Position numbers and translations under genes: made by a program. Shown here in pieces: positions 35,528 through 44,256 of a stretch of 64,000 nucleotides of DNA. The notes under the pieces were generated by a model. It saw only the letters and a program-made list of their open reading frames with translations. It was not told the DNA's origin and searched no databases. Source of the DNA: Kribbella sandramycini (lineage in GTDB: Bacteria > Actinomycetota > Actinomycetes > Propionibacteriales > Kribbellaceae); the NCBI RefSeq assembly GCF_013131805.1, contig NZ_JABJRC010000002.1, positions 310,001-374,000 on the forward strand. Direction: 5' to 3'. How positions within the stretch are numbered: the first letter of the stretch is position 1; every line of letters starts with the position of its first letter.

Positions 35528-36532
35528 TCACGACAACCGCACCCGCGGGTCGATGACGGCGTACAGCACGTCGACGATGATGTTCGCGACGACCACGAAG
35601 ATGGCCGCGAACAGCACGACGCCCATGATGGCCGGCAGATCGTTGGCCAGCACGGAGTCGATCGAGAACTTGCCCAGACCCGTGATGCTGTAGATCTGCT
35701 CGGTGATCACCGCGCCGCCGAGCAGGCCGCCGACGTCCAGACCGAAGATCGTGATGATCGGCGTCAGCGCCGAGCGGAGTCCGTGCTTGAAGACGACCGT
35801 CCGCTCGTCCAGGCCCTTGGCCCGGGCGGTGCGGATGTAGTCCTCGTTCATCGTGTCGATCATGTTCGCCCGGGTGAGCCGGGTGTACAGCGCCGCGAAG
35901 ACCAGCGCGAGCGTGATCCACGGCAGGATGTAGAACTGCAGCCACTTCACCGGACCGACGGTGAACAGCGCGGCGTTCGCTGTGTCCGGGAACGGGATCC
36001 ACTGCAGCTTCACGATGAACAGGAACAGCAGCAGGTACCCGAACACGATCGTCGGGAACGAGACGCCGAACAGCGACAGCCCGACGCTGAACTTGTCGAT
36101 GAACTTGCCCTTGCGCAGGGCGGCGATCAGCCCGAGCATGACGCCGGACACCAGCCAGAGGACGGCGGCGCCGACAGCCAGCCAGAGCGTCGACGGGAAC
36201 GCGTCGGAGATCGAGTCCCAGACCGGGATGCCGTTCTGGTACGACTCACCGAAGCACGGCCAGGCGCACTCGCGCTCGTTGCCCTCGGAGCCGATCGTCC
36301 GGCCGGCCGGGCTGACGAGGCCTTCCATGTAGTTGCCGTACTGCACGATCAGCGGGTCGTCGAAGCCGTAGGTCGCGTTCACCTGCGCCACGGTCTCGGT
36401 GTCGCAGTTCTTGCCGCAGATCAGCAGCGCCGGGTTGGCCGGAGTCGCCCAGAACAGGAAGAACGTGATCGCGCTGATGACCGCGAGTACGAGCGCCGCC
36501 TGGAGCAACCGGCGGATCAGATAGCGTCCCAT
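35528..36532 (-). CDS. ABC transporter permease (DppB/OppB type)
   Basis: A 334-residue inner membrane protein. It has an N-terminal helix, a long external loop of about 100 residues with two cysteine pairs (C-G-K-N-C and C-A-W-P-C), then five helices. The cytoplasmic EAA-type loop near R-T-A-R-A-K-G-L-D-E-R contacts the ATPases. The cysteines in the external loop are typical of actinobacterial DppB proteins. It lies 3 nt after the other permease gene. Confidence 0.93.
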   Translation of the reverse strand: MGRYLIRRLLQAALVLAVISAITFFLFWATPANPALLICGKNCDTETVAQVNATYGFDDPLIVQYGNYMEGLVSPAGRTIGSEGNERECAWPCFGESYQNGIPVWDSISDAFPSTLWLAVGAAVLWLVSGVMLGLIAALRKGKFIDKFSVGLSLFGVSFPTIVFGYLLLFLFIVKLQWIPFPDTANAALFTVGPVKWLQFYILPWITLALVFAALYTRLTRANMIDTMNEDYIRTARAKGLDERTVVFKHGLRSALTPIITIFGLDVGGLLGGAVITEQIYSITGLGKFSIDSVLANDLPAIMGVVLFAAIFVVVANIIVDVLYAVIDPRVRLS

Positions 36533-36535
36533 CGG

Positions 36536-37582
36536 TCAGCCCCTTCCGGCGCGCGGGTCGAGAGCGTCGCGGACGGAGTCCCCGAGCAGGTTGAAGGCCA
36601 GCACGGTGATGAACAACGCCATGCCGGGGAAGAAGAGGTACAACGGGTTGCTCTCGATCCAGTCGGACGCGTCGGAGATCATCCGGCCCCAGGACGCGGT
36701 GGGTTCCTTGATGCCGACACCCAGGAAGGACAGCGCGGCCTCCGCGGTGATGTTCCCCGGGATCAGCAGCGTCGTGTAGACGAGCAGCGTCGGCAGCAGG
36801 TTGGGCAGCAGTTGTTTGAAGATCACGTACCCCGGGCCCGCGCCGAGCGACCGGGCCGCTTCGACGAACTCGCGTTCGCGCAGCGACAGGGTCTGGCCGC
36901 GGACGATCCGGGCCAGATAGGCCCAGCCGAAGAACCCGAGGACGAACATCAGCACGCCCATCCGGAGTTTGTTGTCGTCCGGGATGCCGAGCAGGTCCTG
37001 ACCGCGGGACGCGATCACCGGCGTCAGCGCCATCACGAACAGCAGCGACGGGAAGCTCAGCATGATGTCCATCAGCCGGCTCAGCAGGGTGTCGACCCAG
37101 CCGCCGAAGTAACCCGCGACCATCCCGATGACGGTGCCCAGGACGACGGCGATGATGGTGCCGCCGAGCGCGACCAGCAGCGAGACCCGGGTGCCGTAGA
37201 CCAGCCGCGAGAACACGTCGCGGCCGTTCTGCGGCTCGACACCGAGCCAGTGCTCGGCGCTGGAGCCGCTGCCGAAGAGCCCGCCGATCGGGATACCGCC
37301 GTCCCGCGTGTTCAGCAGCGGGTTCCCGTCAGCGTCGAGTTTGTTGAACTGATCCGGCGGGAAACCGTTCAGTTTGACGATCAAGGGCGCCAGTAGCGCC
37401 ACCGCGATGATCAGCAGGATCACCACCGCGCTGATGATCGCGATCTTGTCCCGGCGCAGTCGCGCGAAGGCGATCTTGCCGAGCGACCGCCCTTCGATCT
37501 GTTTGGCCTCCGCGGTCTCCGCGAGATGTTCGGCCGGCAGCCCGTCGTTCGGCGACGGTGCCTCGGATACCCCCAGCGTCAT
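36536..37582 (-). CDS. ABC transporter permease (DppC/OppC type)
   Basis: A 348-residue permease and the first gene of the importer operon. A cytoplasmic N-terminus of about 45 residues precedes the first helix. The EAA loop is E-A-A-R-S-L-G-A-G-P near the middle of the C-terminal half. The sequence ends L-G-D-S-V-R-D-A-L-D-P-R, the usual DppC end. The 208-bp upstream gap probably holds the operon promoter; it contains a short inverted repeat GATTC/GAATC but no operator I recognise. Confidence 0.93.
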   Translation of the reverse strand: MTLGVSEAPSPNDGLPAEHLAETAEAKQIEGRSLGKIAFARLRRDKIAIISAVVILLIIAVALLAPLIVKLNGFPPDQFNKLDADGNPLLNTRDGGIPIGGLFGSGSSAEHWLGVEPQNGRDVFSRLVYGTRVSLLVALGGTIIAVVLGTVIGMVAGYFGGWVDTLLSRLMDIMLSFPSLLFVMALTPVIASRGQDLLGIPDDNKLRMGVLMFVLGFFGWAYLARIVRGQTLSLREREFVEAARSLGAGPGYVIFKQLLPNLLPTLLVYTTLLIPGNITAEAALSFLGVGIKEPTASWGRMISDASDWIESNPLYLFFPGMALFITVLAFNLLGDSVRDALDPRAGRG

Positions 37583-37790
37583 TCCTCACCCATCCTCGTG
37601 GAGATTGCAGCCCCCAGCCGTGAATTCGTCCACCTGAGTTTCGGGGAACCTTATGTATCTCGCACTGTGGGACGCCATGGGTAAAGAAGGTAGTAGCCGA
37701 ATCGTGATTCTTCCGTGAATCGGCGTCAGCGCAACCGTGACGGACCGCGTTTGTCACGCTGCGTTACGTAGGCAATCTTCGATCCCGATG

Positions 37791-38444
37791 TCAAGGTTTG
37801 TCAGGTCTGCGGCGCACCGCGAACTGCTCCGGGAACGTCCATTCGAACCGGACGGCGGCCACCCGCAGCAGCGTCGTAACCGCCACGCAGACCAGCCCGG
37901 CGATCGGTACGGCGACGCCCAGCCCGGCCAGCAGGATCAGCGTCCCGGCGCCCGCTCCCGCGGCGACGGCGTACAGGGTCCCGACGTGCAGGAACGAGAA
38001 CGGCAGCCCGAGCATGACGTCGCGGAGCATGCCGCCGCCGATGGCCCCGATGACGCCGACCACCAGCGCGCCGGCCACGCCGACGCCGAGTGAGAGCGCT
38101 TTCGAGGCTCCGATGGCGCCGAACAGGCCCATCACGACGGCGTCCAGCCCGGTGATCAGCCAGCTCCCGCGGGCCGCCAGGGGAGCGAGTGCCATGCCGA
38201 GGACGGCGGCGCCGCCGGCGACGATCAGGTACCAGTTGCTCCAGATGACGACCGGCGGCCGGTTGAGCACGACGTCCCGCAGCAGGCTGCCGCCGAGTGC
38301 GACGGCGAGGCCGATCGCGATGACGCCGAGGACGTCGATCCGGCGGGTCCGCAGACCGGCGGCGAACAGCGCGCCCTGGAGGCCGCCGAGACCGGCGGCG
38401 AGGAGTTCGATCCACAGGGTCACTTGGAACGGCGTGATCGGCAT
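37791..38444 (-). CDS. TRIC-type (UPF0126) cation channel-like membrane protein
   Basis: A 217-residue protein with seven hydrophobic helices. It carries two copies of the family motif: G-G-S-L-L-R-D-V-V-L near residue 52 and G-G-G-M-L-R-D-V-M-L near 138, each a glycine-rich kink followed by Arg-Asp. Prokaryotic relatives form trimeric monovalent-cation channels. It lies downstream of an alpha/beta hydrolase gene but is separated from it by a hairpin, so it may have its own promoter. Confidence 0.88.
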   Translation of the reverse strand: MPITPFQVTLWIELLAAGLGGLQGALFAAGLRTRRIDVLGVIAIGLAVALGGSLLRDVVLNRPPVVIWSNWYLIVAGGAAVLGMALAPLAARGSWLITGLDAVVMGLFGAIGASKALSLGVGVAGALVVGVIGAIGGGMLRDVMLGLPFSFLHVGTLYAVAAGAGAGTLILLAGLGVAVPIAGLVCVAVTTLLRVAAVRFEWTFPEQFAVRRRPDKP

Positions 38445-38463
38445 GTCGGCCCTCGGGAAGGAG

Positions 38464-38491
38464 GACGGCCGGCCCGCGCGGACCGGCCGTC
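38464..38491 (-). terminator. hairpin after the alpha/beta hydrolase gene
   Basis: GACGGCCGGCCC-GCGC-GGACCGGCCGTC forms a 12-position stem with one mismatch, 6 nt beyond the hydrolase stop and 20 nt before the TRIC gene start. It could end or attenuate transcription between the two. Confidence 0.6.
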
Positions 38492-38497
38492 GGCGGG

Positions 38498-39196
38498 TCA
38501 GTGGGCGGCGCTCCGGGCGGCCTCGTCGATGGTGTCGGCGACGACGGCGGCCTGGGTCAGGAAGACGGCGTGGCTGGCGGAGACGTCGGTGATCTGCGCG
38601 CCGGCGCGCTTGGCCATGTGCTGCAGCATCGCCTGGTCGAACGCCCGGTCCTCGGTCGCGATCACGGCCCAGGCCGGCTTCTCGCGCCAGGCGGCATGTT
38701 TGACCGGCGTCCCGAACACCGACATGTTGATCGGCACCTGGGTGTCGCGCAGGAAGGCGGCGTCCGCCTCGCTCGCGTCATGGGCGAAACCGGCCTGGAA
38801 CTTGTCGTGGTTGAGGAAGCCGTAGCCGTCCGCGCCGACGTCGATCACGAAGTCCGGCGTCGCGGCGAAACCCTCGTACTGCTGGCTCGTCGTCTCACCC
38901 GCGTCCGGCGCCAGCGCCGAGACGTAGACCAGCCCGGCCACCTTCGGGTGCACGCCCGCCTCGGTGATCACCGTGCCGCCCCACGAGTGCCCGACCAGAA
39001 CCGCCGGCCCGTCCTGCTGATCCAGGATCCGCGTCGTCGCGGCGACGTCGTCGTCCAGCGAGGTCAGCGGATTCTGCACGATCGACACCCGGTACCCGCG
39101 CGCTGTCAGCTGCTCGTACACCCCGCGCCAGCCCGACCCATCCGCGAACGCCCCATGCACCAGCACGACGTTCTTGATCCCCTGCTTGCTGCTCAT
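38498..39196 (-). CDS. alpha/beta hydrolase
   Basis: A 232-residue cytoplasmic hydrolase. V-L-V-H-G-A-F-A-D-G-S-G-W gives the oxyanion region and G-H-S-W-G-G (Ser near residue 90) the nucleophile elbow; the catalytic His is probably in the final S-A-S-H-A-V-F segment. This subgroup (close to RsbQ- and pyrethroid-hydrolase-like proteins) is often controlled by a neighbouring regulator and tied to detoxification. A divergent GntR gene with two palindromic sites in the gap supports that. Confidence 0.9.
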   Translation of the reverse strand: MSSKQGIKNVVLVHGAFADGSGWRGVYEQLTARGYRVSIVQNPLTSLDDDVAATTRILDQQDGPAVLVGHSWGGTVITEAGVHPKVAGLVYVSALAPDAGETTSQQYEGFAATPDFVIDVGADGYGFLNHDKFQAGFAHDASEADAAFLRDTQVPINMSVFGTPVKHAAWREKPAWAVIATEDRAFDQAMLQHMAKRAGAQITDVSASHAVFLTQAAVVADTIDEAARSAAH

Positions 39197-39230
39197 GACC
39201 TGTTCCTCTCATCGATCGGTGACTGCAGAA

Positions 39231-39244
39231 TGCAATATATTGCA
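39231..39244. promoter_or_regulatory. GntR operator, copy 1
   Basis: TGCAATATATTGCA is a perfect 14-bp palindrome located 34 bp upstream of the hydrolase ATG. Its AT-rich core is exceptional in this GC-rich genome. A second copy lies 47 bp further, at the regulator start. Confidence 0.8.
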
Positions 39245-39290
39245 ACGCCTGTCAACGATGGTTGGGACTTGCAATCAGTGGGTTGGGCGG

Positions 39291-39304
39291 GTCAATATAT
39301 TGCA
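39291..39304. promoter_or_regulatory. GntR operator, copy 2, overlapping the regulator start
   Basis: GTCAATATATTGCA repeats 12 of 14 bases of copy 1 and runs into the ATG of the GntR gene. Binding here would block translation-start-proximal transcription, a simple autorepression arrangement. Confidence 0.8.
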
Positions 39305-39957
39305 TGCCGATCCCACAGGAATCTCCCTCGATTGACCGGCGCTTGCTGCGGGACGACGTGTACCGGCGGCTGCGCGACGCGATTGTGGACGGGAGTTTGA
39401 TGCCGGGGGAGCAGTTGCGGGATGTGGAGCTGGCCGAGTGGCTAGGAGTGAGCCGGACGCCGGTGCGGGAGGCGCTGCTGCGGTTGGGGGAGGCGGGGCT
39501 GGTGCATGCGCAGCCTGGGCGGTCGACGACGGTCAGCGCGCTGAACGCGCGGGACCTGCGGGAGGCCTGTGAGGTGGTCGCGTCGATGCATCAGCTGGCC
39601 GTTCGCGCGGCGGTCGGCAACCTGACCGAGGCGAACCTGGAGACCATGCGTCAGGCCAACGATCGATTTCGGGCGGCGCTCGACGCGGGTGACGTGGAGG
39701 CGGCGCTGCGCGCGGACGACGAGCTGCACGACGTGCCGGTGCTCGTCGCGGCCAATCGGGCGCTGACGACGGTCCTCGAGCAGTTCTCACCCGTCGTCCG
39801 CCGGGCCGAGCGGCTGCGCTTCTCCTCGCTGAGCGGGCGCGCGTCCATCGCCCGGCACGACGAGCTGATCCGCCTGTGCGCCGCGGGCGACGTCGACGGC
39901 GCCGCGGAGGTCGCCTTCGGCACCTGGCGCACGTTGTCGTCCTTCGGGAACGACTGA
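39304..39957 (+). CDS. GntR family (FadR/VanR subfamily) transcriptional regulator
   Basis: The 217-residue protein is taken from ATG 39304. The winged HTH occupies residues 15-75 (D-V-Y-R-R-L-R-D-A-I-V-D-G and W-L-G-V-S-R-T-P-V-R-E-A-L-L-R-L). The C-terminal FCD helical domain follows (H-Q-L-A-V-R-A-A-V, D-D-E-L-H and the closing R-H-D-E-L-I). It diverges from the alpha/beta hydrolase, with twin palindromes between, so it probably represses both genes and is released by a hydrolase substrate. Confidence 0.92.
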   Translation: MPIPQESPSIDRRLLRDDVYRRLRDAIVDGSLMPGEQLRDVELAEWLGVSRTPVREALLRLGEAGLVHAQPGRSTTVSALNARDLREACEVVASMHQLAVRAAVGNLTEANLETMRQANDRFRAALDAGDVEAALRADDELHDVPVLVAANRALTTVLEQFSPVVRRAERLRFSSLSGRASIARHDELIRLCAAGDVDGAAEVAFGTWRTLSSFGND

Positions 39958-40082
39958 CCGCCCGCCGTCAAGGCGTTCCGCATTGTGGGAACGCGTCCGG
40001 AGGTGGTTGCGCGGGCCTTAATCTCTAGCAATCGCATTGAGATACAGGTCTTGGTCCGCACCTCCGTGAACTGGTGGCTTCC

Positions 40083-41000
40083 ATGCGCAAACTGCTCCTC
40101 CTCGCCCTGGTCGGTCTGGGCGCCCAACTCGTCGACGGCAGCCTGGGCATGGCCTACGGCGTCACGTCGACGACGCTGCTGCTGGCGATCGGCACGAACC
40201 CGGCGGCGGCGTCCGCGACGGTTCACCTCGCGGAGATCGGCACGACGCTGGTCTCCGGGGCCTCGCACTGGCGGTTCGGCAACGTCGACTGGAAGGTGGT
40301 CGCGAAGATCGGCATCCCCGGCGCGATTGGGGCCTTCGCGGGCGCGACCTTCCTCTCGAACCTGTCGACCGACACGGCCGCGCCGCTGATGTCCATCATC
40401 CTGCTCGTGCTCGGCCTCTACGTCCTGATCCGGTTCACCACCTTCGGCCTGCCGAAGGGCCGCCTCGGCAAACCGCTGCGCAAACGCTTCCTCGGCCCGC
40501 TCGGCCTGGTCGCGGGCTTCGTCGACTCCACCGGCGGCGGTGGCTGGGGCCCGGTCGGCACGCCGGCCATCCTGGCCAGCGGCCGCCTCGAACCCCGTAA
40601 GACGATCGGCTCGATCGACACCAGCGAGTTCCTGGTCGCGATCGCCGCGAGTATCGGCTTCATCGTCGGCATCGGCTCCGAGGGCGTCAACTACACCTGG
40701 GTCCTCGCCCTCCTGCTCGGCGGCATCATCGCCGCGCCCATCGCAGCCTGGCTGGTCCGCCACATCCCGCCCCGCGTCCTGGGCTCCGCCGTCGGCGGCG
40801 TCATCATCCTGACCAACACCCGCACCCTCCTGCGCAGCGACTGGATCGACGCCTCGAACGGCGTCCGCTACACCTTCTACGCCGTCATCTACGCCGTCTG
40901 GGCCGCCGCGATCGTCTACTCCGTCCAGCAGTACCGCAAGAACCGCGCCGAAGACGAGCAGATCATCGCCGAATCCGAAACCGCCGAACCCGTCCACTGA
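40083..41000 (+). CDS. TauE/SafE family sulfite/organosulfonate exporter
   Basis: About 305 residues from ATG 40083; a GTG at 40074 would add three residues. Eight or so helices are arranged in two repeats, each with a conserved glycine-rich start: L-V-D-G-S-L-G-M-A-Y-G-V-T-S and F-V-D-S-T-G-G-G-G-W-G-P. Both are family hallmarks. Relatives export sulfite, sulfonates or related anions. The 125-bp leader contains an imperfect repeat ATCTC/GAGAT (40021-40042) that could be part of the promoter. No sulfur-metabolism gene lies beside it. Confidence 0.88.
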   Translation: MRKLLLLALVGLGAQLVDGSLGMAYGVTSTTLLLAIGTNPAAASATVHLAEIGTTLVSGASHWRFGNVDWKVVAKIGIPGAIGAFAGATFLSNLSTDTAAPLMSIILLVLGLYVLIRFTTFGLPKGRLGKPLRKRFLGPLGLVAGFVDSTGGGGWGPVGTPAILASGRLEPRKTIGSIDTSEFLVAIAASIGFIVGIGSEGVNYTWVLALLLGGIIAAPIAAWLVRHIPPRVLGSAVGGVIILTNTRTLLRSDWIDASNGVRYTFYAVIYAVWAAAIVYSVQQYRKNRAEDEQIIAESETAEPVH

Positions 41001-41022
41001 CCTCGGCGCCCGCGCTCCGTCG

Positions 41023-44000
41023 TCAGGCGTGGCGGTCGAAGCCGGCGGCCCGCAGGAGCGGGTCGACGGTGTCGATCGGTACGACGTGGGCGCCGTCCGC
41101 GGTGATCGCGGTGACGACGCCGATCACCTCGCCGAGGTCGTCGCAGACGGGCTGCCCGACGGCATCCGGCGGCAGCCGGAGGCTGGTCGCGAACGACGTC
41201 GCCTCGAAGCGCTCGATCAGGCCGACGGCGCCCGCGGTCCGGATCGGGTCGCCGATTGTGACCAGAGCGGCGTAGCCGAGCTGCGCAGGTGCTGTCTCGG
41301 CTGGTTCGGCCAGCTCGAGGACGGTGAGGACGCCGTCCGTTCGGACCACGGTGACAGGCCTGCTCACGCCGTTGAGTTCGACCGAGTTCACGTCGCCGGG
41401 TCCGGCGATGACCACCAGGCGTGGGTGGACCAGGAACCCGGAAGCGCCGCGGACCTGGGCAAGCGTCGGTGGGGGAGCAGTACGCCGAAGCGCGCGGTAA
41501 GCCTCGTGGTCGCCGGTCTCGGCCAGGCAGTGGGCGTAGCGGCTCAGATCGGTGGGGGAGTCGGGAGGCTCCGGGTGCGCGGCAAGGGCTTGGCGATGGT
41601 CGCCGGCGGCGTAGTGATTGCGGAAGCGCTGTAGTGGGTCAGGTTCGTTCAGGGCCTCGCGGACGAGCAGCGCGTTCCAGCGCGCGACCTTGGTGACCAG
41701 CTCGCGCAGCTCGGCCGCGCGGGCCGCCAGGTCGTCGGTCAGCCGGTTGGTCGCCGACAGGTCGGCCGCGAGGTCACTGTGCGGCCGCTCGACATGGTCG
41801 AGGGCGGCCAGGGCTGACGTGCGGACGGCGTCCCGGGCGCGCTCTAGCTCGAGTTCGATCCGGCCGGACTCGCTGAAGATCTCGACCAGCAGCCGCTGCG
41901 TCGCGGCGTCCTGCGGGCCGTGCGCCGTGCGATGGGTGTCGCGCCGATGCCGGAACTCCTGCCAGCCGGCCGCGCTGTCGTCGTCCATGGTCGCCTCGGC
42001 CGCGGATCGGAGCCGTTCGCGCGCGGTCGCCGCGCCGAGCTGTCGCTGCTCGGTCGCGCGCTGCCGGTCGTACCGGCGGGTGAGGTCGGCGATCTCGGCG
42101 GGGGAGAGCAGTGTGGTGTCGGCGATCCGGATCGAGTTCGACTGCCCGGTGCCCTGGTCGCGCGCGGTGACGGCGAGCACGCAGTCACTGTCGATCTCGA
42201 ACGTGACCTCGATCTGCGGCACCCCGGCCTCGGCCGGCGGGATGCCGGTCAGCAGGAACTGACCGATCTTGGACTGCCGATCGAGCGCGCCGTTGAAGAT
42301 CTCCACCCGGACGACAGTCTGCCGGTCGGAGTGCGTGCTGAAGATTTTCGACTGTTTCATCGGGATGGTCGTGTTCCGCGCGACCAGCTCGGACAGATGC
42401 TCCTGATCGTGCTCGTCATGGGTCCGGATCCCGAGTGACAGCGGCGTGACGTCGATGAGCAGGACGTCGTCCAGCGACCCGGCTCGCATCGCGGCCAGGA
42501 GCGCGGCGCCGCTGGCGACCGCGGTCCGCGGATCGGAGACCACGGTACGAGTCATCCCGAAGGCCGCCTCCACGGTCTCCCGGATCAGCGGTGACAGCAT
42601 CGGCCGTCCGATCAGCACGAGGTGTTTTGGCGGCGTCCGGGCCGCTGCGCGGAAGTCGGCGCAGACCTGATGCAGCTTGGCCAGCTGGTCGGCGAGGATG
42701 CTCGCCAGCTCGGTCCGGCTCAGCTCCAGGTGCAGGTTGGCGTCGCCGACACCCCTGAGCTCATAGGTTGCGTGCTCCTGTGCGGATAGGTCGATCTTGA
42801 GGCTTTCCGCGGCGATCTCCAGCCGGCGCCGCATCGCGCCGCGGGCCGGTACGTCGATTCCCAGCCGCGCCACCAGCGCCTTGGTGACGGCCGCGTCCAG
42901 ATCCTTCCCGCCGAACTGCGCGTCGCCGCTCACCTGCTGTGCTTCGTACACGTTGTCCCCGACGTCCACCAGGCTGATGTCGAGCGTGCCCGCGCCCAGA
43001 TCGACGACTGCGATCGCATCGGTCAGCCGTCGTTCGCGGGCAGCGGTGATACAAGCGGCGGTCGGCTCGTGGACGAGCCGGACCAGAGTGACCTCGGCGA
43101 TCCGGCAGGCCGACCGGGTGGCCGCCTTCTGGTTGTTCGTGAAGTACGCCGGGATCGTGACGATCACCTGCGGCCGTGGGATCCGCAGGTCGTGCTCCGG
43201 GCCGAGCCACTCGTCACGGACCACTCCCAGCTCAGACCGGGCCAGCTCGATGACGCGATCGCGGACCTGCGCCGCCAGGAAGCTCTCGACCAGCCCGCGC
43301 GCATGCCTGATCAACCGCGCGGCCACCTCCTCCGGCCGGTAGTCGTGCTCGCGGATCTTGTAGACGGTGCCGCGTCCCATCCGCCGCTTGGTCGCGTCGA
43401 TGTGCCCGGCCAGCCACGGCATCAGCGTCTCCTCGCCGCTCAGGCCGATGAGCTCGTTGCCGTCCCGGTCGAGGCTCATCGTCGACGCGAAGTACACCTG
43501 GCCTTTCCACGGGCAGAACACCGGCTGCCGCGTCCGAGTGTCGTAGATGGCGGCCGCGCAGGTAGTGGTGCCGAGATCGAACCCCCAGATCTCGCTGTAC
43601 CGCCGGTCCACCTCGGCGCGAGCCCGCGCGAGCCACGCCTGTATGCGATCCTCGAACCGCTGCCGCTCCACGGCGTCCAGCTGATTGATCGCTGTCTCGA
43701 CCTCGGCAATCCGATGCAATGGAACCAGCCCGTCCGCGGCCAGCCGCCGCAAGCTCTCCACCGCTCGCGACTCCGAGCCGCCAGCCGCCATCGCCGTCAG
43801 ACAGCGGCTGACCAGCTCGTCGTAGTCGCCAGTACGGCGCAGACACTCGGCCAACCGGACGTCGTCCGCCGCCGCGCCACCCAACCACCGGACCAGGCAG
43901 GCAGCTGCCGCGGCGTACTGACCAGCCTCCAGATACGACGAGGCCGCCTTCTCCAGTTGGCCAATCCGCTCGTACAGCCGGGCCGCGCCGGCATGGTCGC

Positions 44001-44256
44001 CTCCCGCCGCTGAAGCCGCCGCCCGAGCCGCAAGCGCCTGGGGAGAGTCGTCGTCCCGCAAGACCCGAACCGACTCACCGAACTGCCCCGCCTCCCGAAA
44101 CAGCTGATGCGCCCGAAACGCCTCCCCACCCTCCTCAGCCAGCCGAGCCGCCTCCACCAGCCTCCGCCGCGCCCCCGCCTCGTCATCCCGAGCACGCAGC
44201 CCAACCCACGCCACCAATCGCCCAACTACCTTGACCCACCGTTCTCCACCACCCAC
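41023..44256 (-). CDS. Hsp70-like fusion: helical repeats, Hsp70 core, degenerate trypsin-like domain
   Basis: A 1077-residue protein from GTG 44256. Residues 1-215 are alanine-rich helical repeats resembling TPRs. An Hsp70 nucleotide-binding domain starts near 222, with phosphate loop G-F-D-L-G-T-T-T-C, then V-T-I-P-A-Y-F-T-N-N-Q and V-V-D-L-G-A-G-T-L-D. A substrate-binding-like domain (about 610-760, D-V-T-P-L-S-L-G-I) and a helical stretch follow. The last 140 residues look like a trypsin-fold protease (G-A-S-G-F-L-V-H-P-R, T-V-L-E-L-A-E-P, G-E-V-I-G-V), but the His, Asp and Ser of the triad are not in place. It is not the housekeeping DnaK, which has neither end. Function unknown. Confidence 0.85.
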   Translation of the reverse strand: MGGGERWVKVVGRLVAWVGLRARDDEAGARRRLVEAARLAEEGGEAFRAHQLFREAGQFGESVRVLRDDDSPQALAARAAASAAGGDHAGAARLYERIGQLEKAASSYLEAGQYAAAAACLVRWLGGAAADDVRLAECLRRTGDYDELVSRCLTAMAAGGSESRAVESLRRLAADGLVPLHRIAEVETAINQLDAVERQRFEDRIQAWLARARAEVDRRYSEIWGFDLGTTTCAAAIYDTRTRQPVFCPWKGQVYFASTMSLDRDGNELIGLSGEETLMPWLAGHIDATKRRMGRGTVYKIREHDYRPEEVAARLIRHARGLVESFLAAQVRDRVIELARSELGVVRDEWLGPEHDLRIPRPQVIVTIPAYFTNNQKAATRSACRIAEVTLVRLVHEPTAACITAARERRLTDAIAVVDLGAGTLDISLVDVGDNVYEAQQVSGDAQFGGKDLDAAVTKALVARLGIDVPARGAMRRRLEIAAESLKIDLSAQEHATYELRGVGDANLHLELSRTELASILADQLAKLHQVCADFRAAARTPPKHLVLIGRPMLSPLIRETVEAAFGMTRTVVSDPRTAVASGAALLAAMRAGSLDDVLLIDVTPLSLGIRTHDEHDQEHLSELVARNTTIPMKQSKIFSTHSDRQTVVRVEIFNGALDRQSKIGQFLLTGIPPAEAGVPQIEVTFEIDSDCVLAVTARDQGTGQSNSIRIADTTLLSPAEIADLTRRYDRQRATEQRQLGAATARERLRSAAEATMDDDSAAGWQEFRHRRDTHRTAHGPQDAATQRLLVEIFSESGRIELELERARDAVRTSALAALDHVERPHSDLAADLSATNRLTDDLAARAAELRELVTKVARWNALLVREALNEPDPLQRFRNHYAAGDHRQALAAHPEPPDSPTDLSRYAHCLAETGDHEAYRALRRTAPPPTLAQVRGASGFLVHPRLVVIAGPGDVNSVELNGVSRPVTVVRTDGVLTVLELAEPAETAPAQLGYAALVTIGDPIRTAGAVGLIERFEATSFATSLRLPPDAVGQPVCDDLGEVIGVVTAITADGAHVVPIDTVDPLLRAAGFDRHA

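Noticed and set aside
39958..40082. Riboswitch in the leader of the TauE/SafE gene
   Set aside because: Only a short imperfect inverted repeat was found; no known riboswitch core could be recognised by eye.
41023..44256. Housekeeping dnaK
   Set aside because: Extra N- and C-terminal domains, no grpE or dnaJ neighbours, and divergence in the core; it is a fusion paralogue.
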